64,000 nt of DNA from Streptomyces sp. YIM 130001. GTDB lineage: Bacteria > Actinomycetota > Actinomycetes > Streptomycetales > Streptomycetaceae. A program made the translations under genes and the position numbers. Numbering within the stretch: position 1 is the first letter of the stretch; the number at the start of each line of letters is the position of its first letter. Positions 24,466 through 33,070 of this stretch are shown piece by piece. The DNA is taken from contig NZ_KZ984572.1 of assembly GCF_003574445.1 (NCBI RefSeq), forward strand, positions 1 through 64,000. Reading direction: 5' to 3'. A model generated the notes under the pieces. That model was not told the DNA's origin. It did not search any database and was given only the letters and a program-made list of their open reading frames with translations.

Positions 24466-26490
24466 TCAGTCCTTGCGGTACGTGAGCGGGTCGCCGCCGC
24501 TGCCGACGAGTTCGCGCTCCAGGGTGTCGGCGTCGCGCAGGTGCAGCACGCTGATCTGGCCGGGCTGACAGCTGCCGGTGTCGCCCCTGATGACGGAGGA
24601 CGGGCCGAGGGTCAGTTCGTCGCCGGTGCCGGAGCGCAGCGTCGCCTCCCAACGGCAGTCGTGGTTCGGGCCCTTGCCGTCCAGGGTCATCACCACGTCG
24701 TCGGTGTCGCCCTGGACGATGGTCATGACGCGGGTGTTGGCGCCACCCTGCGCCTGGAAACTCGCCCGCCAGGTGCCGATATAGCGTTCGGGCACGGTGC
24801 CGGCCCCCGAGGGCGAGTCGCTCGGCGACGGGCTCTCCGGGGCCGGCGAACGTCCGCCGCCGTCGGATCCCGGGGAGGCGTCGCCGCGCTGCTTCGGGTC
24901 CTGGCTGCTCCCGGCTCCCGCCCCGGTCCTCCCGTCGTCGCCCTGCATCAGCGCGTACACGGCCCCGCCCGCACCGATCGCCACGACCAGCGCCACCGCG
25001 ACGAGCACGGCGGTACTCCGGCCGCTGCGCCGCGGCGGCGGGGGGCCGTACGGGGGTGTGTGGCCGTACGGGGAGGTGGTGCCCCACCCGTCGGGGCCGT
25101 ACGGGGGCCTGGGGGACTGGTAGTTGGGGTGGCCGTGGGCGCCCTGGGGGTGCGGGTAGCCGTAGGCGATGCCCTGCGCGTGTGCGGGGCCGTGGGTGGG
25201 GGTGCCGCCCGGGTACGGGGCCCCCGCTGCCGCGGCGCCCGGTGGCGGGCCCGGGGGTGGGGCACTGCCGGCGGCCATGGTCGGGAGGTGGTCGACGGGG
25301 GCGGCGCCTGGGGTGCCGGGCGGGGGCGGGGTGGCGTTGTCCGCGGGGGTGCCGGGGGTGCCGGTGCCGTCGGCCCGGTCCTCGCCCGGCCGGTCTCGGC
25401 CCTCCCGGTCGTCGCTCTCCCGGGCACTCGCGGGGCCGTCGTCGGACGGTGCGCCGTCGGCCGGTTCTCCTGCTGCCGATCGACCGTCGACCGGAGCCGC
25501 CGCCGCCTCTTCCGCCCTCGCCGCCGCTCCCGCGTTCGCCGCGTCCTGAGGCTCCGGCGCCGACAGGTCATCCGGGCCCTCGGAGTCGAGCAACTCGACC
25601 GCATGGCGGCCGAGTTGGGCCACCAGGACCCCGGGAAGCCAAGGGTCCCCGGTGCGGCCGCCGTCGACCGTTCCCTCGGCGTCGGTGCGTTCCAGGATCG
25701 TCTCGAGCGAGGGTCGTCGCTCCGGGTCCTTGGCCAGGCAATCAGCCACCAACTCCTGGAGGGACTCCGGAAGTTCGGAGAGGTCCGGGTCCTCCTGCGC
25801 GATCCGGAACATCAGTGCGTGCACCCCGCTGGTGGCGGTGCCGAAGGGCAGTACGCCGCTCGCCGCGAACGCCAGGACGGAGCCCAGGCAGAACACGTCG
25901 CAGGCGGGCGTGATCCGGTCCCCGCGCACCTGCTCGGGCGCCATGAACCCGGGCGATCCGACCAGCGCGCCGGTACGGGTGAGTCCGCCGTCGGTGACGG
26001 TCTCCAGAGCGCGGGCGATGCCGAAGTCGATCACGCGGGGGCCGTCGATGGTGACCAGGACGTTGGACGGCTTGAGGTCGCGGTGCACCAGGCCCGCCGC
26101 GTGGATGTCCTGCAGCGCGTGCGCGAGACCGGCGGCCAGGATGCGGGTCGAGCGCTCGGGCAGCGGCCCGTGGTCGCGCGAGACGACCGTGCCGAGCGAA
26201 GGGCCGACCACGTAACCGGTGGCCACCCAGGGGACGGGCGCCTCGGTGTCCGCGTCGAGCACCGGCGCGGTCCAGCGGCCGCCGACCTGCCGGGCCGCCC
26301 GCACCTCCTGCCGGAACCGGGCCCGGAATTCCTCCTGTTCGGCCAGTTCCTGCCGGACGAGCTTCACTGCGACCGTACGGCCGCGCGCCGAACGCGCCAG
26401 GTAGACCTGCCCCATTCCTCCCGCGCCGAGCCGCGCGATCAGCCGGTAGGCCCCGATCCGCTGCGGATCCGTCGGCCCGAGCTTGTCCAT
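24466..26490 (-). CDS. transmembrane serine/threonine protein kinase
   Basis: A 674-residue Hanks-type kinase. The glycine loop is LGAGGMGQVYLA, the ATP lysine is Lys43 in TVAVKLV, the catalytic loop is HRDLKPSN, the DFG motif is VIDFGIARAL, and APEQ marks the activation-segment end; together these show an active kinase. After about residue 280 there is a long acidic then Pro/Gly/Tyr-rich linker of roughly 210 residues, a single membrane helix (about 492-515), an acidic Ser/Pro stalk, and an outer domain of about 110 residues without PASTA repeats (RYIGTWRASFQAQGG to the end). It is the upstream neighbour of the phosphate-binding-like gene but 174 nt separate them. Confidence 0.9.
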   Translation of the reverse strand: MDKLGPTDPQRIGAYRLIARLGAGGMGQVYLARSARGRTVAVKLVRQELAEQEEFRARFRQEVRAARQVGGRWTAPVLDADTEAPVPWVATGYVVGPSLGTVVSRDHGPLPERSTRILAAGLAHALQDIHAAGLVHRDLKPSNVLVTIDGPRVIDFGIARALETVTDGGLTRTGALVGSPGFMAPEQVRGDRITPACDVFCLGSVLAFAASGVLPFGTATSGVHALMFRIAQEDPDLSELPESLQELVADCLAKDPERRPSLETILERTDAEGTVDGGRTGDPWLPGVLVAQLGRHAVELLDSEGPDDLSAPEPQDAANAGAAARAEEAAAAPVDGRSAAGEPADGAPSDDGPASARESDDREGRDRPGEDRADGTGTPGTPADNATPPPPGTPGAAPVDHLPTMAAGSAPPPGPPPGAAAAGAPYPGGTPTHGPAHAQGIAYGYPHPQGAHGHPNYQSPRPPYGPDGWGTTSPYGHTPPYGPPPPRRSGRSTAVLVAVALVVAIGAGGAVYALMQGDDGRTGAGAGSSQDPKQRGDASPGSDGGGRSPAPESPSPSDSPSGAGTVPERYIGTWRASFQAQGGANTRVMTIVQGDTDDVVMTLDGKGPNHDCRWEATLRSGTGDELTLGPSSVIRGDTGSCQPGQISVLHLRDADTLERELVGSGGDPLTYRKD

Positions 26491-26580
26491 GAAGGCACCT
26501 TTCCCCCGTTCCCCCGTACCAGCCGTACGCAGTGAGAATAGTGCCGAATTCCAGGCGCCCGACCGACCGTGCCGCAATGG

Positions 26581-27090
26581 TTACCCGGGTCCGGGGGCTG
26601 CCCGCTGCGCCGTGTCCCGGCCCTGGCTCCGCACCCCGTTCTCGCTCTCCCCGAGCACGGCGTCCATCGCTGCGGTGAGCCGCCCGAGGGTGCGGGCCGT
26701 GCGGGCGAACTCCTCCTCGCCCAGCTCGGCGGCGAGGCGCGTCGCGAGGAGCGCGTGTCCCGGGTCGATGCGCCGCACCGCCGCCCGGCCTCGTTCGGTG
26801 GGGGCGACGAGTTTGGCCCTGCGGTGTGCCGGGTTGGGTGCGTAGTCCGCGAGGCCGTCGGCGACCAGGCGGTCGGCGACGCGCTGCACGCTCTGCCGGG
26901 TGATGCCCATCGTGCGGGCGATGCCGGACACCGACCTGGGTTCGTCGAGCACGGCGCCGAGCACCTGCCACCACGCCGCGGTGAGACCCGCCGGGCCGGC
27001 CAACTCCTCGGAGATACGCAGGAATTGACCATTCAGCCGGAAGACGTCGAGCGCCGTACGGCTGAGCAGATCCTGCTGCGCGCGGGTCAT
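26581..27090 (-). CDS. MarR-family transcriptional regulator
   Basis: A 169-residue winged-helix regulator. Residues about 10-150 fit MarR: LTAAWWQVLGAVLDEPRSVSGIARTMGITRQSVQRVADRLVADGLADY is helices 2 to 4 with the recognition helix, and NPAHRRAKLVAPTERGRAAV is the wing. The C-terminal 20 residues are disordered. Its ATG overlaps the stop of the PfpI-family gene upstream (ATGA) with GGAGAGG ahead, so both form an operon. It probably represses the operon from the repeated GCATGCTGTCAA sites 40-70 nt upstream of the first gene. Confidence 0.88.
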   Translation of the reverse strand: MTRAQQDLLSRTALDVFRLNGQFLRISEELAGPAGLTAAWWQVLGAVLDEPRSVSGIARTMGITRQSVQRVADRLVADGLADYAPNPAHRRAKLVAPTERGRAAVRRIDPGHALLATRLAAELGEEEFARTARTLGRLTAAMDAVLGESENGVRSQGRDTAQRAAPGPG

Positions 27091-27770
27091 CGGGCGTCCT
27101 CTCCGGATCCCGCGCCCGCCTCGCCGTCCGCCGCCCCGGCCTCCGCTTCCGCCTCCGCCTCCGCCGCGGCGACGATCTCGTACGCGGCCGGGTCCGAGTC
27201 GTGGAACAGGCGGTACCAGGCGTCGAGCACCTTGCCCTCGTACACCCCGAGCAGGCCGAGCAGCTCGCGGGCGAACGCCACGGGCTCGGTCGGGCCGGCC
27301 GTCACCACGCCTCGGTCGGTGACCGCGTCCGTCTCGACGTAACTCTCGCCGCCGCCGTAGCCGGTGGCCGCGAGGTAGTACGAGATGGCGCTGGTGTGCT
27401 TGCGGTCGTCGAGCAGTCCCTCGCGGGCGAGACCGGCGGTCGCGCCGCAGATCGCGCCGACGGGCACGCCCGCGTCGACGAACTCGCGGGCCTTGCGGGC
27501 GAAGGGCGCCAGTTCGTCGCCGGTGTCCCAGCGGCCGCCTCCGGCCAGGATCAGCAACTCGGCGTCCTCGGGGCGGAGTTCGTGGAGAGCGAGGTCGGGG
27601 GTGATGCGGAGGCCGCCCATGGTGGTGACCGGGTCGCGGGTGAGGCCGACGGTGCGGATGTCGTAGGCGCCGGCCAGATGGGCGGTCGCGTGGCCGGTCT
27701 CCCAGTCGGCGTAGGCGTCGTAAACGGCTGCGTAGACGGTCTTGCGGGGTGCGGCGGTGCTGGTGCTCAT
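27087..27770 (-). CDS. DJ-1/PfpI-family protein
   Basis: A 227-residue class I glutamine-amidotransferase-like protein. The nucleophile elbow is VGAICGATAG with Cys108; the preceding LILAGGGRWDTG holds the oxyanion region and the general glutamate is expected near DWETGHA at the N-terminus. Family members are glyoxalase III, deglycase-like or stress proteins, and several are paired with MarR regulators. The C-terminal 20 residues are an Ala/Glu repeat. GGAGG is 5 nt before the ATG. It is the first gene of a two-gene operon with the MarR regulator. Confidence 0.85.
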   Translation of the reverse strand: MSTSTAAPRKTVYAAVYDAYADWETGHATAHLAGAYDIRTVGLTRDPVTTMGGLRITPDLALHELRPEDAELLILAGGGRWDTGDELAPFARKAREFVDAGVPVGAICGATAGLAREGLLDDRKHTSAISYYLAATGYGGGESYVETDAVTDRGVVTAGPTEPVAFARELLGLLGVYEGKVLDAWYRLFHDSDPAAYEIVAAAEAEAEAEAGAADGEAGAGSGEDAR

Positions 27771-27807
27771 GACGTCCTCCGGGTAACCCACTGGGATGCG
27801 TTCTGTA

Positions 27808-27839
27808 AGCATGCTGTCAAAAAGGCAGCATGCTGTCAA
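27808..27839. promoter_or_regulatory. repeated MarR-type operator before the PfpI/MarR operon
   Basis: GCATGCTGTCAA occurs twice as a direct repeat, 27809-27820 and 27828-27839, 19 nt apart. Each contains a palindrome (AGCATGCT and CAGCATGCTG) and, on the minus strand, a TTGACA box that may serve as the -35 element. Binding of the MarR protein here would block the promoter. Confidence 0.6.
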
Positions 27840-27893
27840 TCGCAACGGAGGTCACTCCGCTCACCCACACCGTCCGTGCCCCTCGTGACCTCG

Positions 27894-27907
27894 GTTTCAC
27901 GTGAAAC
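27894..27907. other. parS-like centromere site for ParB
   Basis: GTTTCACGTGAAAC is a perfect 14-bp palindrome identical to the Streptomyces and Bacillus parS core bound by ParB. It lies in the gap between the PfpI/MarR operon and the aminotransferase gene, 123 nt before the latter. In Streptomyces, parS sites cluster near the replication origin, so it indicates an origin-proximal position. Confidence 0.9.
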
Positions 27908-28029
27908 TGCCGGTCACCCGCCGCCGGTGCTCCGTGCCGCCGGGGCGGACACTGTGTCGCGTGGGGCCGGGCAGGCGCAGACAGGGCGCCGATGCACAGC
28001 TCACATGCCGGACATCTACCCTCGGCCGC

Positions 28030-29382
28030 ATGACCCCTCATGCCGATCCCGCCCAAGGTGCCGCGGTCAAGGCCGCGGACCGTGCCCATGTGTTCCACTC
28101 CTGGTCAGCGCAGGAGCTGATCGATCCGCTCGCCGTCGCAGGCGCCGAGGGAGCCCACTTCTGGGACTACGACGGCAATCGCTACCTCGACTTCACCAGC
28201 GGCCTCGTCTACACCAACATCGGCTACCAGCACCCCAAGGTCGTCGCAGCGGTCCAGGAGCAGGCGGGCAAACTCACCACGTTCGCGCCCGCCTTCGCGA
28301 TCGACGTACGGTCCGAGGCCGCACGCCTCATCGCCGAGCGCACCCCGGGCGACCTGGACAAGATCTTCTTCACCAACGCGGGCGCGGAGGCCGTCGAGAA
28401 CGCCGCCCGGATGGCCCGGCTGCACACGGGCCGCCCCAAGATCCTCAGCGCGTACCGCTCGTACCACGGTGCGACCGCGGCGGCGATCAACCTGACCGGG
28501 GATCCCCGGCGTTGGGCCTCCGACAACGGCAGTGCGGGCGTCGTCCGCTTCTGGGCTCCGTTCCTGTACCGCACACCGTTCTACGCCGAGACCGAGGAGC
28601 AGGAGTGCGCCCGCGCGCTGCAGCACCTCGAGGACACCATCGCCCATGAGGGCCCGCAGTCGATCGCCGCGATCTTCCTCGAGACGATCCCCGGCACCGC
28701 GGGCATCATGGTCCCGCCGCCCGGCTACCTGCCCGGCGTCCGCGAGATCTGCGACCGGTACGGCATCGTGCTCGTCCTCGACGAGGTGATGGCCGGCTTC
28801 GGGCGTACGGGTGCATGGTTCGCGGCCGACCACTTCGACGTCGTTCCCGACCTGCTGACCTTTGCCAAGGGTGTGAACTCGGGGTACGTGCCGCTCGGCG
28901 GGGTGGCGATCTCGGGCGAGATCGCGGACACCTTCGCGCGCAAGCCCTACCCGGGCGGGCTCACGTACTCGGGCCACCCGCTGGCCTGCGCGGCCGCGGT
29001 GGCGACGATCAACGTCATGGAGGAGGAGGGCGTCGTCGAGCACGCGGCCCGGATCGGCCGCGAGGTGTTCGGTCCCGGCCTGCGAGAGCTCGCGGAGCGG
29101 CACCCTTCGGTGGGCGAGGTGCGGGGTCTCGGCGCGTTCTGGGCGCTCGAACTGGTCCGTGACGCGGAGACGCGCGAGCCGCTGGTCCCGTACAACGCGA
29201 CCGGCGCGGCGGCGGCGCCGATGGCCGCGTTCGGCGCGGAGTGCAAGAAGCGGGGCCTGTGGCCCTTCATCAACATGAACCGCACCCACGTGGTCCCGTC
29301 GTGCAACATCTCCGAGTCGGAGGCGAAGGAGGGCCTGTCCATCCTCGACGCCGCACTGTCGTCCGTGGACGACGCCCTGTGA
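28030..29382 (+). CDS. class III PLP-dependent aminotransferase
   Basis: A 450-residue omega-aminotransferase-like enzyme. The PLP Schiff-base lysine is Lys280 in LLTFAKGVNSGYVPLGGV; VLVLDEVMAGFGRTG holds the PLP-contact aspartate; NAGAEAVENAARMARLHTGRPKI and SYRSYHGATAAA-like segments match the cofactor-phosphate and ring-stacking regions. Family members act on taurine, beta-alanine, 4-aminobutyrate or diamines with pyruvate or 2-oxoglutarate; the closest look is to taurine/beta-alanine:pyruvate types. There is no ribosome site before the ATG, and TACCCT ends 7 nt upstream, so the mRNA may be leaderless. The gene stands alone. Confidence 0.88.
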   Translation: MTPHADPAQGAAVKAADRAHVFHSWSAQELIDPLAVAGAEGAHFWDYDGNRYLDFTSGLVYTNIGYQHPKVVAAVQEQAGKLTTFAPAFAIDVRSEAARLIAERTPGDLDKIFFTNAGAEAVENAARMARLHTGRPKILSAYRSYHGATAAAINLTGDPRRWASDNGSAGVVRFWAPFLYRTPFYAETEEQECARALQHLEDTIAHEGPQSIAAIFLETIPGTAGIMVPPPGYLPGVREICDRYGIVLVLDEVMAGFGRTGAWFAADHFDVVPDLLTFAKGVNSGYVPLGGVAISGEIADTFARKPYPGGLTYSGHPLACAAAVATINVMEEEGVVEHAARIGREVFGPGLRELAERHPSVGEVRGLGAFWALELVRDAETREPLVPYNATGAAAAPMAAFGAECKKRGLWPFINMNRTHVVPSCNISESEAKEGLSILDAALSSVDDAL

Positions 29383-29396
29383 ATCCACAGGCCTAG

Positions 29397-29663
29397 CCCT
29401 GCCGGCTGGTCCTCAACCGCCGACCCCGCCCTGCCGGCTGGTCCTCAACCGCCGACCCCGGAGCCCGCCCGGCGTTTGAGGACAAGCCTGCGAGGGCGAA
29501 TCCGGAGCCCGTGCGGCGTTTGGGGGCGAGCCTGTGAGGGCGAATCCGGAGCCTGTCCGGCGTTTGGGGACGAGCCTGTGAGGGCGGGCACACCCGGAGC
29601 CCGCCCGGCGTTTGAGGACGAGCCCGCCAGGGCCGAAACAGAGCCCGTCCGGCGTTTGAGGAC
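29397..29663. repeat. cluster of inverted 32-nt and direct 44-nt intergenic repeats
   Basis: Two identical tandem 32-nt units begin CCCTGCCGGCTGGTCCTCAA (29397 and 29429). Five units in the opposite sense begin GAGCCCG and contain CGGCGTTTGAGGAC or a variant (29461, 29505, 29549, 29597, 29641), spaced 44, 44, 48 and 44 nt. The CGGCGTTTGAGGAC motif and its complement are a recurrent intergenic element of Streptomyces genomes, and opposed copies can fold into a hairpin. The 469-nt gap between the aminotransferase and the GntR gene contains nothing else except a probable promoter near its end. Confidence 0.85.
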
Positions 29664-29851
29664 AAGGCGCCCCAGCGCCGGGGCTGGAGAAGTGCCCCCA
29701 CCCCACCGGCAGAGAACGAGACGATCGGCTGAAACCCCACCCCCTGTCCGGGAGGACATAGGGTGGCTGCCGACCAGGCCCGCAAGGGCCACCCGCACCA
29801 CCGAACCACCAGCCCGTGAGGGCACTCGCACCCCCGGGGGAGGGCAGCCGC

Positions 29852-30505
29852 ATGCGCGTGACCCGCAGCACCCTGCGCCAGCAGATAGCCGACGCCCTGC
29901 GCGACGAGGTGCTCGCCGGGCGCCTCCACCCGGGCCACGAGTTCACGGTCAAGGAGATCGCCGACCAGTACGGCGTCTCCGCGACCCCCGTGCGCGAAGC
30001 GCTCGTCGACCTTTCCGCGCAGGGCCTCCTGGACTCCGTCCAGCACCGCGGATTCCGCGTGCACGAGTTCACGCTCCCCGACTACCGCGGCATGGTCGAG
30101 GCCCGCCGCCTCGTCGCCGAGGCGCTGTTCCAGGGCATCGCGGAACGCCCCCTGCCGGATCTCGCGGACGCCGTGCTCTCGGTGCGGCGCCGTGCGGAGG
30201 AGGCCCAGCGTGCGGCCGGCGCCGGCGACCTGGACGTACTGATCGGCTACGACCTGCGCTACTGGCGCGAGCTGAGCACGCTGTTCGGCAACCCGTACCT
30301 CTCCGAGTTCCTGCACCGGATGCGCGTACAGGCCTGGGTGTTCCTGGTGCCGCTGCTGCGCCGCGACGACCGCCGCGAGCAGCTGTGGTGCGGCCACCTG
30401 GAACTGGCGGCCGCGGTCGAGGACCGCGACGCGGAACGGGCGCGGGCCCTGGTCAGGGAGTACTACGCGGACGCGCTCGCCCAGGCCGAGCGCCTCGCCG
30501 GATGA
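29852..30505 (+). CDS. GntR-family regulator (FadR subfamily)
   Basis: A 217-residue regulator. The N-terminal winged helix-turn-helix is TLRQQIADALRDEVLAGRLHPGHEF then VKEIADQYGVSATPVREALVDLSAQGLL and the wing HRGFRVHEFT. The C-terminal domain is an FCD-type all-helical ligand-binding domain, usually with a metal ion held by Asp and His residues (the candidate His is near GHLELAAAVEDRD). GGGGGAGGG is 8 nt before the ATG at 29852. Its stop overlaps the glycosyltransferase start (ATGA), which suggests regulation of that gene or of a shared pathway. Confidence 0.88.
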   Translation: MRVTRSTLRQQIADALRDEVLAGRLHPGHEFTVKEIADQYGVSATPVREALVDLSAQGLLDSVQHRGFRVHEFTLPDYRGMVEARRLVAEALFQGIAERPLPDLADAVLSVRRRAEEAQRAAGAGDLDVLIGYDLRYWRELSTLFGNPYLSEFLHRMRVQAWVFLVPLLRRDDRREQLWCGHLELAAAVEDRDAERARALVREYYADALAQAERLAG

Positions 30506-33000
30506 CCGGCGTGGCCGTGGACGCGGGGACCGGCGCGGACGTGGCCGAGGTGGAGCTGACCGTCGTGGTGCCGGCTTACAACGAGGAGCACCGGCTCGGC
30601 CCCACGCTCCGCTCGATCGCCGACCATCTGCGGAAGAGTCGTTTCGCCGGCTGGGAGCTGATCGTCGTGGACGACGGTTCCACGGACGGCACCCGCGCGG
30701 TGGCCGAGGCGGCCGCGGCCGAGGAACCGTCCGTGCACGTCGTCTCCGGCGACGTCAACCACGGCAAGGGCCACGCCCTGCGGCTCGGCGTCTGCGCCTC
30801 GTACGGCCGCCGGGTGCTGGTGACCGACGCGGATCTGGCGACGCCGATCGAGGAACTCGACCGGCTCGACCGGGAGCTGACCGAGGCGGGTGCGACGGCC
30901 GTGATCGGCTCGCGCGCGCTGCCGGGCGCATCGATCGAGACCCACCAGCACCTGGCCCGTGAACTGCTCGGCCGGGGCGGGAACTTCCTGATACGCGCGG
31001 TCGCGGTGCCGGGGATCAAGGACACCCAGTGCGGGTTCAAGTTGTTCGACGGTGACCGGGCGCGCGAGGCGTTCGCGGCGACCCGGGTGGACGGCTGGGC
31101 GATCGACGTCGAGGTACTGCAGTACTTCCGCCGCAAGGACTGGCCGCTCGCGGAGGTCCCGGTGCGGTGGGCGCACCAGGAGGGGTCGAAGGTCCGGCCC
31201 CGGGACTACGCGGGCGTACTCGCGGAGCTGGCGGCGCTGCGGACGCGGCGGCTGCCCGGCCGGGGCCGGAGGCCTCGGGCGGCGAGGGATCCGAGGAATC
31301 TCGCCGTGGCCGGTCTCTTCCTGCTCGCCGCGTTCCTGCTCCAGGTCGGCCGCTGGGTCGATCCAGGGGGCCGGTACCTGCCGGACTCCCTGCAGGACCA
31401 GAACCAGTGGGAGTGGTTCTTCGCGGTCACCGCGGACAACGTCCTGCATCTGCGGAATCCGCTCTTCACCGACCTCCAGGGCTTCCCCGACGGCGTGAAC
31501 CTGATGGCGAACACGGTGATGCTCGGCCTCTCCGTCCCGTTCGCCCCGATCACCGAACTCCTCGGCCCCGCGGTCAGCCTGGCCCTGGTGATGACGCTCG
31601 GCCTGGCCGCCACCGCCTACGCCTGGTACTGGCTGATCCGGCGCAGACTCGACGTGGGACGGGCCGCGGCGGTGACCGGCGCGGCCCTCGCGGCGTTCGC
31701 GCCGCCGATGGTCAGCCACGCCAACGCGCACCCGAACTTCGTCGTCCTGTTCATGCTCCCGCTGATCGTCGACCGCGCGCTGCGGCTGTGCGAGGGCACC
31801 CGTGTGGTGCGCGACGGGGTGCTGCTCGGCCTGTTCACCGCGTACCAGGTCTTCCTCGGTGAGGAGCCGCTGCTGCTTGCGGCGATGGGGCTGCTGCTGT
31901 TCGCGATCGGCTACGCGGTGGTGCGCAGGGACGTGGCGCGGGAGGCGATCCGGCCGCTGGCCCGCGGGGTCGGCATCGCGCTCGCGGTGTTCCTGCCGAT
32001 CGTGGCGTTCCCGCTGTGGTGGCAGTTCTTCGGTCCGGGGAGCTACCACTCGGTGCTGCACGGCGACGGCGCGGGCAACAGCCCGTTGGCCCTGCTCTCG
32101 TTCGCGGAACGCTCGCTGGCCGGCGACCGGGAGACCGCGGACGGCCTCGCGCTGAACATCACCGAACAGAACGCCTTCTACGGCTGGCCGCTGGTCCTGC
32201 TCGCCTTCGCGATCGTCGTACGGCTGTGGGAGCGGCCGGTCGTCAAGGCGCTCGCGTGGACGGCGCTCGCGGCGGCCGTCCTGTCGCTCGGCCCGGAGTT
32301 CCGGATTCCGGGGACGGACACGGTGCTGACCGGGCCGTGGCGGGCTCTCGCGCACCAGCCGCTCTTCGAGTCGGTCATCGAGTCGCGGGTGGCGATGGTG
32401 TGCGCCCCGGCGCTCGGGATGCTGGTGGCGCTCGGCATCCATCAGCTCGTCACGGCGCGCGGGGTGCGGCGTCCGCACCGGGTCGCGGGACTCGCGGCGG
32501 TCGCGGCGGCGCTGCTGCCGATCGTGCCGGGGCCGCTGCACACGGTGGACCGGGCGGAGGTGCCGGAGTTCGTCGCGGACGGAACGTGGCGCGATTACGT
32601 CGACACCGCGGCCGGTGAGTCCCTGGTGCCGGTACCCCTGCCGGATCCGGGTGCCGCGGAGGCACTGCACTGGCAGACCACCGCCGGTCTCGGCTTCCGG
32701 CTGCCGGGCGGCTACTTCAACGGCCCGTACGGCGAGGACCGCAAGGGCATCTACGGGGCGGTGCCGCGGCACACCTCGAACCTGCTGCGGGAGGTCGCGG
32801 TCAGCGGCCGCGTACCGCAGCTGTCGAAGGCCTGGCGCGAACAGGCCCGCGCGGACCTGGAGTTCTGGCGGGCGGGCGCGCTGGTGGTGGCACCGCAGCG
32901 GCACACCGAGGCGCTGCGGGCGACACTGGAGGGACTCCTGGGGCGCAAGGGAACGTGGATCGGCGGCGTCCTGGTCTGGGATCTGCAGGGGGGCAGCTGA
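30502..33000 (+). CDS. GT2 glycosyltransferase fused to a polytopic membrane domain
   Basis: An 832-residue protein in two parts. Residues about 18-245 are a GT2 glycosyltransferase like dolichyl- or polyprenyl-phosphate mannose/glucose synthases: VVVPAYNEE, VVDDGSTDGT, a DADLATP metal-site motif and DTQCGFKLFDG. After a basic linker, residues about 268-690 form ten or so hydrophobic helices, with LPDSLQDQNQWEWFF and similar loops resembling GT-C-type transferases that use lipid-linked sugars. The C-terminal 140 residues are soluble. Synthesis of a lipid-linked donor and its use could thus be on one chain. The start overlaps the GntR stop. Confidence 0.85.
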   Translation: MTGVAVDAGTGADVAEVELTVVVPAYNEEHRLGPTLRSIADHLRKSRFAGWELIVVDDGSTDGTRAVAEAAAAEEPSVHVVSGDVNHGKGHALRLGVCASYGRRVLVTDADLATPIEELDRLDRELTEAGATAVIGSRALPGASIETHQHLARELLGRGGNFLIRAVAVPGIKDTQCGFKLFDGDRAREAFAATRVDGWAIDVEVLQYFRRKDWPLAEVPVRWAHQEGSKVRPRDYAGVLAELAALRTRRLPGRGRRPRAARDPRNLAVAGLFLLAAFLLQVGRWVDPGGRYLPDSLQDQNQWEWFFAVTADNVLHLRNPLFTDLQGFPDGVNLMANTVMLGLSVPFAPITELLGPAVSLALVMTLGLAATAYAWYWLIRRRLDVGRAAAVTGAALAAFAPPMVSHANAHPNFVVLFMLPLIVDRALRLCEGTRVVRDGVLLGLFTAYQVFLGEEPLLLAAMGLLLFAIGYAVVRRDVAREAIRPLARGVGIALAVFLPIVAFPLWWQFFGPGSYHSVLHGDGAGNSPLALLSFAERSLAGDRETADGLALNITEQNAFYGWPLVLLAFAIVVRLWERPVVKALAWTALAAAVLSLGPEFRIPGTDTVLTGPWRALAHQPLFESVIESRVAMVCAPALGMLVALGIHQLVTARGVRRPHRVAGLAAVAAALLPIVPGPLHTVDRAEVPEFVADGTWRDYVDTAAGESLVPVPLPDPGAAEALHWQTTAGLGFRLPGGYFNGPYGEDRKGIYGAVPRHTSNLLREVAVSGRVPQLSKAWREQARADLEFWRAGALVVAPQRHTEALRATLEGLLGRKGTWIGGVLVWDLQGGS

Positions 33001-33070
33001 CCGGGCCCTTCGGCCATTACGCTGCCTGGACGGCCGCCCACCTGGCCGGACGACGAAGTGAGGAGCTCTC

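Noticed and set aside
29397..29663. Possible CRISPR array
   Set aside because: Units are adjacent or separated by repeat-derived sequence at 44-nt spacing, without unique spacers, and no cas genes are near. The core is a known type of Streptomyces intergenic repeat.
29476..33000. A forward open frame of 1174 codons that includes the glycosyltransferase
   Set aside because: The first 340 codons cross the 44-nt repeats and the GntR gene in another frame, and are Arg/Pro-rich low-complexity. The true start overlaps the GntR stop at 30502.
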